A DNA stretch of 37,921 nt. Origin: Candidatus Hydrogenedentota bacterium (GTDB taxonomy: Bacteria; Hydrogenedentota; Hydrogenedentia; Hydrogenedentales; SLHB01). Below are positions 16,513-24,660 of the stretch, in pieces (position 1 is the first letter of the stretch; each line of letters begins with the position of its first letter). The stretch spans positions 1 to 37,921 of the forward strand of contig JADLGB010000015.1 in NCBI GenBank assembly GCA_020849535.1. The letters run 5' to 3'. The position numbers and the translations under genes are program-made. The notes under the pieces are model-generated. The model was not told where the DNA came from. It saw only the letters and a list, made by a program, of their open reading frames with translations, and made no database searches.

Positions 16513-16549
16513 GATAAGGGTGGACGAATGGCGGCTTCCATAGCTGGAG

Positions 16550-16587
16550 AAAAAAATGCGGGGCGAAACCCGGTCAGGTTCCGCCCC
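16550..16587 (-). terminator. Rho-independent terminator of the 44-residue peptide gene
   Basis: The arms 16560-16570 and 16577-16587 form an 11-pair stem with one G-T wobble and a 6-base loop. On the minus strand, after three bases, a run of seven T (16550-16556) follows. It separates the small gene from the membrane-protein operon. Confidence 0.85.
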
Positions 16588-16613
16588 AATCAATGAGACA
16601 ATGCGCGCCGAAA

Positions 16614-16748
16614 CTAGGCGTCTTCATCCTCGCCGCACCAATTGTCCAGCAGGCCGAGCAACTGCTCGAAGAAGCCGCCGATCACGGGAATGCCCGCCAG
16701 GGCGCCCAAGATCTGACTCAGAATGTTGCAGATTTGATCCGGAAGCAT
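16614..16748 (-). CDS. 44-residue amphipathic peptide with two cysteines
   Basis: The ATG at 16748 has a GGAGTAGGT ribosome site six bases upstream; a longer frame to 16886 lacks a start signal. The product begins MLPDQICNILSQILGALAG and ends in an acidic GEDEDA tail. The middle is strongly hydrophobic and helical with a GxxGG kink, and cysteines sit at positions 7 and 38. There is no signal peptide and no recognised family. It has its own terminator 27 bases downstream and diverges from the sugar ABC operon, so it is probably a genuine single-gene unit. It could be a small membrane-active or membrane-regulating peptide. A bacteriocin role is possible, but no export or immunity gene is visible. 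Confidence 0.6.
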   Translation of the reverse strand: MLPDQICNILSQILGALAGIPVIGGFFEQLLGLLDNWCGEDEDA

Positions 16749-16969
16749 AGTAATACCTACTCCTTTTCTATGGTTTCCCCATAATTCAACGGCCACCTTG
16801 GCCGATTCACGCCACCTGCTTCGGGCACTTCGCGCTCCCACCCCCATCCACTTCTGGAAGCGCAATCTGTGTACAAATACCGCCAAACCTGCGAAGTGTT
16901 ACACGCCAGGAGATTGCCGGTGGCGTCTGGCCGCCTCAGACCCCGCGCGCAACCGAATGTCGAGCCGAT

Positions 16970-16999
16970 TTGCCAAGGCGCAGGCCGAAGCAGTAAAGT
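16970..16999 (+). promoter_or_regulatory. Putative promoter of the sugar ABC operon
   Basis: TTGCCA (16970-16975, five of six), an 18-base spacer and TAAAGT (16994-16999, four of six). The leader to the ATG at 17027 would be about 20 bases and would include the ribosome site AAGGGGAG. Confidence 0.45.
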
Positions 17000-17026
17000 A
17001 CAGCCCGTCTAAGGGGAGACCATTCC

Positions 17027-17983
17027 ATGAAGCAAAAGTGGCTTGTTCTGATAGCGCTTGTGCTGGCCGCCGGGTGCGGACCCAAGCCGCAGTCTTCCGA
17101 ACCGCAGGCATCGCCGGACAGTCAGCCAGCGGAACGGCAGAAAGTCATTGGCGCTTCGCTCCTCACGCAGAGCCATCAGTTCTATAGGGAGCTTGTGGCC
17201 GCGATGGAAGATGAAGCCAAGAAGCACAACTTCATCCTTCGCATCCAATATGCAGAGTTCAATGGCTCCAAACAGGTCAACCAACTCGAAACCTTCTCGC
17301 AACAGGGAGTCGACGCGATCATCGTGTCGCCCAAAGACTCGGCGGGTATCGCGCCCGCGATCGACGACGTCCGGGCAGAGGGGATACCGGTCTTTACGGT
17401 GGACATCGCCGCCCACAACGCGGACGTGGTCTCGCACATCGCCTCGGATAACGTACTTGGCGGGCGCTTGATCGGCGAGTTTCTGGCCAAGGAGCTGAAT
17501 GGCAAAGGCAAGGTTGCCATCATCGATCAGCCGGAGACGGCATCCGTCCAAGAGCGCGTCGCCGGGTTCGAGCAGGCCCTGTCAGCCTTTCCCGAGATTA
17601 CCATTGTTCAGAGGGCCCCGGGTGGCGGCGTTCGCGATAAGGCCATGCGCGCTGCGCAGGACGTGTTGCAAGCCAACCCCGACCTCAATGCCATTTTCGG
17701 CATCAACGACGATTCGGCGCTTGGTGCGCTGGCGGCCCTCGAATCCGCCGGACTTCAGGAAAAGATCTTCATCGTCGGCTACGACGGCACGCCGGAGGCG
17801 CGCGACGCCATCCTGGGCGGCACGGCCCTCAAGGCCGACACCGTCCAGCATCCCGCGGAGATCGGGCGGGAAGCCATTAACGTTATTGCCAAGCATTTCG
17901 CGGGTGAAGAAGTCCCCAAAGTCGTGCCCGTGCGCGTAGACATCATCGACAAGGCCAGCCTGGAAGCGGAGCAGAAGGGATGA
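17027..17983 (+). CDS. Sugar ABC transporter substrate-binding lipoprotein (RbsB-like)
   Basis: 318 residues. The signal peptide ends in a lipobox (VLAAGC, Cys at about residue 17), so the protein is lipid-anchored; a Pro/Ser/Gln linker follows. The type I periplasmic binding fold is clear, with IGASLLTQSHQFYRELVAAM at the start, the VDAIIVSPKDSAGIAPAIDD strand-helix and PVFTVDIAAHN. Later come SHIASDNVLGGRLIGEFLAK, IFGINDDSALGALAALESAG and FIVGYDGTPEARDAI. It should bind a sugar or related compound and deliver it to the ATPase and permease encoded next. Its stop overlaps the ATPase start by four bases (ATGA). The ligand is unknown. Confidence 0.92.
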   Translation: MKQKWLVLIALVLAAGCGPKPQSSEPQASPDSQPAERQKVIGASLLTQSHQFYRELVAAMEDEAKKHNFILRIQYAEFNGSKQVNQLETFSQQGVDAIIVSPKDSAGIAPAIDDVRAEGIPVFTVDIAAHNADVVSHIASDNVLGGRLIGEFLAKELNGKGKVAIIDQPETASVQERVAGFEQALSAFPEITIVQRAPGGGVRDKAMRAAQDVLQANPDLNAIFGINDDSALGALAALESAGLQEKIFIVGYDGTPEARDAILGGTALKADTVQHPAEIGREAINVIAKHFAGEEVPKVVPVRVDIIDKASLEAEQKG

Positions 17984-19491
17984 GCGAAGAATACGTCCTG
18001 CAGATGCAAGACATCGTGAAGCGGTTTCCCGGTGTCGTCGCGGTAAAGAACGGCCAACTGACGTTGAAGCCAGGCGAGGTCCATTGCCTGGTCGGCGAAA
18101 ACGGCGCGGGCAAATCCACGTTGATGAAGATCCTGTCTGGCGCCCAGCCGATGGATTCGGGCGCCATCCTCCTCTCAGGCAAGCCGGTCACGATCCACTC
18201 GCCCCATCACGCCCAGCAACTGGGCATCAGCATGATCTATCAGGAGTTCAACCTCAGTCCCTACCTGAGCGTGGCCGAAAACATCTACCTGGGCCGCGAG
18301 CCGCGCTTGGGCAAATCGCCGTTCATCAATTGGTCCAAGATGTATAACGACGCGCGAGATATCCTCAAGCGCATACGCGTGAACCTTGACGTGCGCAAGC
18401 CCGTCAACGAATGCAGCGTGGCGCAACAACAGATGGTCGAAATCGCGAAGGCCCTCTCCTTCAACTCCCGCATCATCGTCATGGACGAGCCGTCCGCGAC
18501 GCTCACCGACCATGAATTGGATGCCCTCTTCGAACTCATCGCCGAGCTGAAACGCCAAGGTATCGGCATGATCTATATCTCCCACCGCCTCGAAGAGATC
18601 TTCGCAATCGGCGACCGCGTGACCGTCATGCGCGACGGCGAATACATCGACACGAAGCCCGTCTCCGATGTGAACCGCGAGGACATCATTCGCATGATGG
18701 TTGGACGCGCCCTCACGCACGAGTTTCCCAAGGAACACTTTGACCTGGGCGAGGAGCGTCTCCGTGTGGAAGAACTCACACGAAAGGGCGCGTTCCAGGA
18801 CGTCTCGTTCTCCCTGCATCGAGGCGAAATCGTCGGCCTGACGGGTCTCGTCGGCGCAGGCCGTACTGAAGTGGCCCGCGCGATCTTCGGCGCGGACCGC
18901 ATCGACGGCGGACAGATCGTTCTCGATGGGAAGCCTGTCACCGTGCGCTCGCCCCAAGATGCCATCCGCCAAGGTATCGGCCTCCTGACAGAAGACCGGA
19001 AGAATCAGGGTCTCATCTTGGGCATGACCATTCGTGAGAATACCACCTTGGCCAACCTCAGGTCCCTGGTGCGCATTCTCTTTGTGGACCGGAGCCGCGA
19101 GCGCAAGATTGCCTCGGAGTTTGTGCGCGAACTCCAGATTAAGACCCCGGGCATCGAGCAGACCGCGCAGAACCTCAGTGGCGGCAATCAGCAGAAGGTC
19201 GTCCTCGCGAAGTGGCTGTTCACCGAGTCCAAAGTACTCATTTTCGATGAGCCGACCCGCGGTATCGACGTGGGTGCGAAGGTCGAGATTTACCGGCTTA
19301 TGAACGACCTCGTCCGCAAAGGGGTCTGCATCCTGATGATCTCCAGCGAACTGCCCGAGGTGCTTGGCATGTGCGACCGGATTCTGGTCATGCACGAAGG
19401 CCACCTCGCCGGATCGCTCGACAGGAAAGATGCCACCCAGGAGCGCATCATGAAACTGGCCACGGGCGATACACTGGCCAGCATTGTCTGA
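17980..19491 (+). CDS. Sugar ABC transporter ATPase with two nucleotide-binding domains (RbsA-like)
   Basis: 503 residues, the usual RbsA/MglA length. Domain 1 has the Walker A GENGAGKSTLMK (about residues 40-51), the degenerate signature CSVAQQQMVEIAKAL and Walker B IIVMDEPSATL. Domain 2 has a reduced P-loop (GLVGAGRTEVARAIFG, as is usual for this family), the signature LSGGNQQKVVLAKWL and Walker B LIFDEPTRGIDVG. It powers uptake through the permease encoded next. The start overlaps the binding-protein gene by four bases, and the stop shares one base with the permease ATG. All three therefore look translationally coupled. Confidence 0.95.
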   Translation: MSEEYVLQMQDIVKRFPGVVAVKNGQLTLKPGEVHCLVGENGAGKSTLMKILSGAQPMDSGAILLSGKPVTIHSPHHAQQLGISMIYQEFNLSPYLSVAENIYLGREPRLGKSPFINWSKMYNDARDILKRIRVNLDVRKPVNECSVAQQQMVEIAKALSFNSRIIVMDEPSATLTDHELDALFELIAELKRQGIGMIYISHRLEEIFAIGDRVTVMRDGEYIDTKPVSDVNREDIIRMMVGRALTHEFPKEHFDLGEERLRVEELTRKGAFQDVSFSLHRGEIVGLTGLVGAGRTEVARAIFGADRIDGGQIVLDGKPVTVRSPQDAIRQGIGLLTEDRKNQGLILGMTIRENTTLANLRSLVRILFVDRSRERKIASEFVRELQIKTPGIEQTAQNLSGGNQQKVVLAKWLFTESKVLIFDEPTRGIDVGAKVEIYRLMNDLVRKGVCILMISSELPEVLGMCDRILVMHEGHLAGSLDRKDATQERIMKLATGDTLASIV

Positions 19492-20516
19492 TGCCGCACC
19501 CGGCGACAAACCCGTCAGGGCGCCCCGCGGCCGCCACCTTCGTTCGCGTCTACGGGTTCTTGCTAGTTGCCTTGGCCCTGGAATGCGCGGTCTTCGAGAT
19601 TATCGCCCGTAGTCAGGGCATTCGCCCCTTCCTTTCCGTCGACAACCTCATCCTCATCCTCAACCAGTCCGCAATTTACGGCGTGGTGTCCGTGGGCATG
19701 ACCTTCGTCATCATCGCGGGAGGCATCGACCTGTCCGTAGGATCGCTCATTGCCTTCGGCGGCGTCGTCGGCGCCTTGGTCACCCGCGCCATGGCCGACG
19801 CCTTGGTCACCCGCGCCGTGGCCGACGCGGAGTGGTGGGCACTCGCCGGAGGCTGGGCCGTGGCCCTCGCGGCCGGGCTGGCCGCAGGCTGTTTCTCGGG
19901 ACTCTTCATCACCCGCTTCCAGATTCCTCCGTTCATCGCCACCCTGGCAATCATGAGTTCCGTGCGCGGTGCGGGATACCTCATGGTCGGCGGTTCACCG
20001 GTCTCGGATCTCCCCGCTGACTACATCTTCCTCGGCCGCCACAACATCGCTGGTCATGTGCCCGTGAGCGTTATCGTCATGTTAGCCGCCTTCATCGGGG
20101 GCGGGATTCTCTTGAACTCCACGCCATTCGGGCGCCACGTCCGCGCGATCGGCGGGGGAGAGGAGTCCGCCCGCCTGAGCGGTGTGCCGGTCAACCGGGT
20201 GAAATGGATTGTCTACTGCATGTGCAGTGTGCTTGCTATCGTAGGAGGGCTGATCCTCTCTTCCAAGATGCGCTCCGGCGACCCTACCGTCGGCGTGGGC
20301 GACGAATTACAGGTGATCGCCGCGGTTGTTGTGGGCGGGACCAGTCTCTCCGGCGGACGCGGCACCATCATGGGCACCTTCATTGGTTTGTTGATCATCG
20401 CGGTGCTGGCCACGGGCCTTACCTGGATCGGCATGGAAAGTTTCGGCCAGCAGGTCATCCTCGGCATCGTCATCCTTGCCGCGGTACTCATGGATCGTTT
20501 CAAGGGCGCCGCGTGA
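19491..20516 (+). CDS. Sugar ABC transporter permease (RbsC-like)
   Basis: 341 residues from the ATG at 19491, within TGATG shared with the ATPase stop. Hydrophobic helices cover the protein, and BPD_transp_2 family motifs are present: YGVVSVGMTFVIIAGGIDLS near the start, then FIATLAIMSSVRGAGYLMVG and the cytoplasmic coupling loop (GRHVRAIGGGEESARLSGVP). The ending GGTSLSGGRGTIMGTFIGLL is also typical. An insertion, ALVTRAMAD followed by ALVTRAVAD (residues 95-112), is encoded by a 27-base tandem duplication between membrane helices. The permease probably works as a homodimer. The aldolase gene follows after 27 bases. Confidence 0.93.
   Translation: MPHPATNPSGRPAAATFVRVYGFLLVALALECAVFEIIARSQGIRPFLSVDNLILILNQSAIYGVVSVGMTFVIIAGGIDLSVGSLIAFGGVVGALVTRAMADALVTRAVADAEWWALAGGWAVALAAGLAAGCFSGLFITRFQIPPFIATLAIMSSVRGAGYLMVGGSPVSDLPADYIFLGRHNIAGHVPVSVIVMLAAFIGGGILLNSTPFGRHVRAIGGGEESARLSGVPVNRVKWIVYCMCSVLAIVGGLILSSKMRSGDPTVGVGDELQVIAAVVVGGTSLSGGRGTIMGTFIGLLIIAVLATGLTWIGMESFGQQVILGIVILAAVLMDRFKGAA
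19773..19826 (+). repeat. 27-base tandem duplication inside the permease gene
   Basis: The units 19773-19799 and 19800-19826 are identical except for one base (ATG against GTG codon). The repeat keeps frame and adds nine residues. Confidence 0.9.
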
Positions 20517-20543
20517 CGGCCGCGCCGGCATAGGAGGATCGCC

Positions 20544-21323
20544 ATGGACCGCGCCACTTTCAAAGAGATCTGCCGGAACCGCCGCACGAGCTGGGGCACC
20601 ATCATGATCGAGTACATGACGCCCTCCGCCGTGCGCACCTTTGCGCGTGCCGGCCTTGACTGGCTGTGGATCGATAACGAGCACGGCTGCCATTCCTACG
20701 AAACCATCTGCCAGGCAGCCCACACCGCGGAGGACGTGGGCATTATGTCGATCCTGCGCGTGACGCAAGGCAATTACGATCGCATCGCACAGGCCCTGGA
20801 CATGGCGGTGAGCGGAATCATCGTACCCCGCGTCGAGACCCCGGAGCAGGTCCGCCAGATCGTGGATTGTGCGAAGTATCCACCCGTGGGCAAACGCGGC
20901 TTCGGAATGCGCGCGAGCCTATTCGGGCAGCGCCGGATTTCCATGCGCGAGCGCGTTGCCGATCAGAATGAAACCCGCTTCTTGTTCATCCAATTGGAGA
21001 GTCCGCAGGCCGTCGAGCAAATCGAGCCCATGATTGAAGCGGCACAAGGCCAACTCGATGGCATCTTCTATGGCCCCGCCGATTTTCAAATCGCTATCGG
21101 CAGACTCGACTCTCCCCACGATCCTGAAGTGGTCGGCGCCGCACGCCACATCACGAGCATCTCGCAGAAACACCACCTGTCGAACGGCGTTCCCGCCACC
21201 TCCCTCGATGCCGCGCGCCACTATAGGGAACTGGGATTCAACCTCATTACGTTCAAGAGCGACGGCCAATTCATGATTGACGGTGCCTACGACGGGGTTG
21301 TCGCGTTGCGCGACCTGGGGTGA
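20544..21323 (+). CDS. HpcH/HpaI-family aldolase
   Basis: 259 residues. The TIM-barrel class II aldolase family is recognised by the LDWLWIDNEHGCHSYET loop with a catalytic His, SILRVTQGNYDRIAQALDMA, and SGIIVPRVETPEQVRQIVDC. KYPPVGKRGFG, the IQLESPQAVEQIEPMIEA strand with a metal-binding Glu, and YGPADFQIAIG also fit. Such enzymes make or break C-C bonds of 2-keto-3-deoxy sugar acids to give pyruvate plus an aldehyde. AGGAGG lies six bases before the ATG. Its place at the end of the ABC operon suggests that the imported compound, or a derivative, is its substrate. No dehydrogenase or dehydratase for a full pathway is adjacent. Confidence 0.9.
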   Translation: MDRATFKEICRNRRTSWGTIMIEYMTPSAVRTFARAGLDWLWIDNEHGCHSYETICQAAHTAEDVGIMSILRVTQGNYDRIAQALDMAVSGIIVPRVETPEQVRQIVDCAKYPPVGKRGFGMRASLFGQRRISMRERVADQNETRFLFIQLESPQAVEQIEPMIEAAQGQLDGIFYGPADFQIAIGRLDSPHDPEVVGAARHITSISQKHHLSNGVPATSLDAARHYRELGFNLITFKSDGQFMIDGAYDGVVALRDLG

Positions 21324-21336
21324 GAAAGACGCGGGA

Positions 21337-21858
21337 CTACAGCATCCGGCCCCATTCCACGATCTGCCAGGCGTCACCAGTCTTTTCGAGGTAGACATTC
21401 ATCTGTCCCTGCAGATTCATGGGAGGGTGGGAGTCCGCATTGAAAGGTTCCGCCCGCGTGCCAAAAGTCTCCACCGCCCGGGCGTGCGTACCTTCGACGA
21501 AGACCTGCGGTTGGACCCGCGTAATCTGAATTTCCTTGTATATCTTGAAGAGGTCGCTCAGGTACGCCTGCATGCCGTTATAGTCCCGGCCTTCTGCGTC
21601 GGTATACAAACGCGAGACATGGGCCAGGACTTTGTACACTTTACGAGCCTGCATTCCCCGGTGAACATCGTCCAAGACCGCGCGGATCTGTTCTTCCTCG
21701 GTGACCTTCGGACCCGTAATGCCCGGAATCTCCGGCATGCCCGGCAGCTCAACCGGCAATTCCTGGCCGCATCCTGCCACCAGTCCCAGGATGCCCAGAA
21801 CCACCGTTAGCACACCTGCGCCCCCAATCCGAAAGGCGCGCTCGCAAATCCCGGTCAT
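21337..21858 (-). CDS. Lipoprotein with an NTF2/SnoaL-like domain
   Basis: 173 residues. The signal peptide ends in LGLVAGC (Cys near residue 30); a Pro/Glu linker follows. The rest has the helix-helix-sheet pattern of an NTF2-like cone: TEEEQIRAVLDDVHRGMQAR, then FKIYKEIQITRVQPQVFVEG, and a final strand pair ending in GDAWQIVEWGRML. These domains often bind small ligands or stabilise partners; no catalytic residues are claimed. The ATG overlaps the stop of the preceding lipoprotein gene by four bases, so both are translated together. Confidence 0.75.
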   Translation of the reverse strand: MTGICERAFRIGGAGVLTVVLGILGLVAGCGQELPVELPGMPEIPGITGPKVTEEEQIRAVLDDVHRGMQARKVYKVLAHVSRLYTDAEGRDYNGMQAYLSDLFKIYKEIQITRVQPQVFVEGTHARAVETFGTRAEPFNADSHPPMNLQGQMNVYLEKTGDAWQIVEWGRML

Positions 21859-22385
21859 AAACTTCCTTCGGGAGTGACCGTCAGTATGAGTTGACGCCCC
21901 TTCGTGATTCCCAGGTCACGGACATTGACCTTCAAACGCTTCCCCGCCTTCAGAAACAACAAGTCGGCCCCATCGGCCTGGATGACGTTCTGCAACTTCC
22001 AGTCCGCCGCCGGGCACTCCCGGATATAGAACTGCGCCAATTCGTTCAGGCTGGATTTCGACGTGTACACCATCCGCCCGATTTGGATAGTCTTGTCTTC
22101 GTAAACGAATGTCTTTTCCGGGTCCTCTTTGGCCCCCTGCGGCAACGGCACATCCGCGAAGCGCTGCGAGGGCGATAGCGCTAAACCGGTCTCCGGGGGA
22201 GCCGTGTAAGGCTCGGCCGTGGGAGGTGCCGTATCGGCCGGCTCCAACAGTTCCGCTGGAGGGGGAGTGGAAGACTTCGCGAAGGGGTTCCCCGTCTGGC
22301 ACCCGCTAAGCAGGCAAGCGCAGACTGCGATTGTCACTGCGGCTGAAAAATACCGGCGGCCCATCAACGCATCATGCTTCCACAT
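21855..22385 (-). CDS. Lipoprotein, function unknown
   Basis: 176 residues from the ATG at 22385, preceded by AAAGGGA; the frame is open 16 codons further. The signal peptide ends in ACLLSGC. A long Pro/Thr/Glu-rich linker (about 35-80), fit to span the envelope, precedes a domain of about 95 residues. That domain has MVYTSKSSLNELAQFYIREC and a DWKLQNVIQADGADLLFLKA strand pattern, an arrangement seen in several small envelope proteins of unknown role. It is coupled by an ATGA overlap to the NTF2-like lipoprotein gene. Confidence 0.75.
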   Translation of the reverse strand: MWKHDALMGRRYFSAAVTIAVCACLLSGCQTGNPFAKSSTPPPAELLEPADTAPPTAEPYTAPPETGLALSPSQRFADVPLPQGAKEDPEKTFVYEDKTIQIGRMVYTSKSSLNELAQFYIRECPAADWKLQNVIQADGADLLFLKAGKRLKVNVRDLGITKGRQLILTVTPEGSL

Positions 22386-22581
22386 GTCCAATTCCCTTTC
22401 CGTCAGTCGCAGACGGCCCCTCAGAGGGAACACACGTCGGCCTCCACGATTAATCTTCTTGTAGCAGAAAAAGTTCCGGCACCACGTTCAAAGATACCCC
22501 CCACCGCGCGCAAGTTCAAGGTCCGGGCACAATTCACCCCTCGGAGGCCTGTTTCCCGCCTGGTTTGACCGCAGACCGGAT

Positions 22582-23454
22582 CTACACGGTGACCGCCGCG
22601 ATGTGTCCGATATTGGCGTCGATCTCAGACGGTTTCAAGGCGCCGATGGTCATGGCGTCGATGCACCCCAGCCCTAATACGAAATGCAGCGACTCGGGAA
22701 GCCGGTCCACCGTCTCGCCTTCGCCGGCGATCTTCATCCCCAGGACCACTTTGCCGTTCGCCTTGGCTTTCTGCAGGACTGGCACGACCTCTTCCGGCTT
22801 GCCGTCCATCTTCACTCCAAACGGATTGATTCGGGAGAGAATGACGTCCACCCACTCCGTTTCAGCCGCCAGATTCAGGGCTTCCAACGTGTGGCACGAA
22901 ACGCCATGCGCACGGATTTGGCCCTTGGCCTTGGCCTCGCTCAGCTCATCCATGCATGGCCGAAGCTTGGCTGCCCAGTCCGCCTCGGTCATGCAATGCA
23001 GCAGACAGATGTCCATATATGGCGAATCCAGTTCCCGCCGGAACCGCTCCAAGTCGGCCCGGACCAGGCTGGGCTCGCGGGACACCGTCTTTGTGAGCAG
23101 CATCACGTCTTCGCGCTTGACCGAGTTCTTCAACGCGTCCTTCATATAGTCATGCGCGCCGTACATATCTGCCAAATCAAAATAGGTCACGCCCGACGCG
23201 TATGCGTGCTCGATGAGCGATACAAAGGCCTTCCGGCCCTGGCGGTTCTGCTCGGAGCTGCCGTTCCACGCACGGGTTCCCGTCCCCATGCCCAGAAGCG
23301 AACACTCGATGCCCGTCTTTCCAAGAGTGCGTTTACCCGTGGCGGCGAACTTCTGCGTGCCCTGGGCGGAGATGCCGAACGAGGCGAGCGCGAGGCCTGT
23401 CGCCACGCTCCCTGCCGTCCGCTTCATGAAATCCCGTCGTGTGATCCATTTCAT
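22582..23454 (-). CDS. Tat-exported aldo/keto reductase
   Basis: 290 residues from the ATG at 23454, which has GGAGG nine bases upstream. The N terminus is a twin-arginine signal (TRRDFMKRTAG, then a hydrophobic stretch ending in SAQG), so it is folded and exported with cofactor bound. The aldo/keto reductase barrel starts at RTLGKTGIECSLLGMGTGT. The catalytic tetrad is visible: Asp and Tyr in YFDLADMYG, Lys in VMLLTKTVS and His in ICLLHCM. C-terminal strands (VVLGMKIAGEGE, IDAMTIGALKPSEID) complete the fold. The substrate is unknown. A weak promoter lies just upstream (23483-23511). It diverges from ksgA. Confidence 0.9.
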   Translation of the reverse strand: MKWITRRDFMKRTAGSVATGLALASFGISAQGTQKFAATGKRTLGKTGIECSLLGMGTGTRAWNGSSEQNRQGRKAFVSLIEHAYASGVTYFDLADMYGAHDYMKDALKNSVKREDVMLLTKTVSREPSLVRADLERFRRELDSPYMDICLLHCMTEADWAAKLRPCMDELSEAKAKGQIRAHGVSCHTLEALNLAAETEWVDVILSRINPFGVKMDGKPEEVVPVLQKAKANGKVVLGMKIAGEGETVDRLPESLHFVLGLGCIDAMTIGALKPSEIDANIGHIAAVTV

Positions 23455-23482
23455 CGTGTGGACCTCCTTTGAGCTTCGACCC

Positions 23483-23511
23483 ATTCTACACAACAAACGG
23501 GAATGCGCCAA
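23483..23511 (-). promoter_or_regulatory. Putative promoter of the aldo/keto reductase gene
   Basis: On the minus strand TTGGCG (23506-23511, weak), a 17-base spacer and TAGAAT (23483-23488, five of six). The leader would be about 22 bases. Confidence 0.35.
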
Positions 23512-23750
23512 CCATCCCGCGGCACCTCGATTGGGCCGCGGAAAAGACCACCGGGACGGGCAGGGTTGAGCCACGCGGGCGGTCCTGATACGCTGAAGTC
23601 ACGGGGCGAACTGTCAGGGACGCCCACTCTCCCTGCGCGAGGTCCCGCCACCCCGTTTCCCGGAAACTACTGGAAAGCGGCATGAGACGACGGCTCGCCC
23701 CGGGAGCGCGACACCCGGGCCTCGGGAAATTGAAGGAACAGCAGCCAACC

Positions 23751-24596
23751 ATGGCACTTCGCGATCTTTGCGAACAATACGGAATCTCGTTCAAGAAGCA
23801 GTTGGGGCAGAACCTGCTGCTGGACGACAACATCAACCGCATCATGGTGGACGCGGCCGGTGTCACGCCGGAAGAAGATGTGATCGAGGTGGGCGCCGGT
23901 CTCGGCGCGCTCACGGGACGCCTCGCCGAGCGCGCGCGGCGGGTGCTCGCCATCGAGATAGACCGCTCGTTCATGCCATGCCTCGAAGACCAGTTTGGCG
24001 GCAACGATCGTGTTCGCCTCTTTCGCGGCGACGTCCTGAACCACGATGTCGAAAAGCTGGTCGAGGAATTTCTGCCCGGTGCGCAGACCCTCAAAATGGT
24101 GTCCAACCTCCCGTACTACATCACAACGCCCGTGCTTTTTCATTTCTGGGAGTGCACCGTGCCGTTCGAACGGATGGTTGTCATGATGCAGGAAGAAGTG
24201 GCGCTGCGCATGGTGGACCCTGTCAACGGTCCCGACTATGGTGTGCTGGCACTCGCGGCCTCGCTGTTTTCCGACGTCGATATCGTGCACAAGGTGCCTC
24301 GCACCTGTTTCCGGCCCCAGCCCCGCGTCGACAGCTGCATCGTACGAATGCGCCGTCATGATGCCCGCTATCCCGGTTTGGAGCCCAAGTTCCTTATGCG
24401 GATCATCCGCTCCGCCTTTGCCCAGCGCAGGAAGACGTTGCGCAATTCGCTCACCAAGTCTGGCACCTTCGGCGCGCCTCAAGACGTCGTTCTGGCCGCG
24501 TTCGAGGCCACCGGGATAGACCCGGGCCGCCGCCCCCAGACCATGTCGTTGGACGAATTCGCCGCGCTCGCGCGTGAAATCCGGAAAGGAATCTGA
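23751..24596 (+). CDS. rsmA: 16S rRNA dimethyladenosine transferase RsmA/KsgA
   Basis: 281 residues from the ATG at 23751 (GAAGGA about 13 bases upstream). An ATG at 23682 in the same frame adds 23 residues unlike the family, so I set it aside. The start FKKQLGQNLLLDDNINRIM, the SAM motif VIEVGAGLGALTGRLAERA, the acidic strand VLAIEIDRSF and the catalytic NLPYYITTP are all present. The C-terminal lobe has FRPQPRVDSCIVRM and the AFAQRRKTLRNSL block. It dimethylates two adjacent adenosines near the 3' end of 16S rRNA during small-subunit assembly. The histidine kinase gene follows after 64 bases. Confidence 0.95.
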   Translation: MALRDLCEQYGISFKKQLGQNLLLDDNINRIMVDAAGVTPEEDVIEVGAGLGALTGRLAERARRVLAIEIDRSFMPCLEDQFGGNDRVRLFRGDVLNHDVEKLVEEFLPGAQTLKMVSNLPYYITTPVLFHFWECTVPFERMVVMMQEEVALRMVDPVNGPDYGVLALAASLFSDVDIVHKVPRTCFRPQPRVDSCIVRMRRHDARYPGLEPKFLMRIIRSAFAQRRKTLRNSLTKSGTFGAPQDVVLAAFEATGIDPGRRPQTMSLDEFAALAREIRKGI

Positions 24597-24660
24597 CAGA
24601 CTGACGTTGCGGTGGCATGACGGGAACGCATGACGTACACTGGGGGAGCAGGGAGAATCC

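Noticed and set aside
18175..19509. 444-codon minus-strand open frame opposite the ABC ATPase
   Set aside because: The plus strand encodes an unmistakable RbsA-type ATPase; the antisense frame shows His/Asp/Leu-rich composition and no motif.
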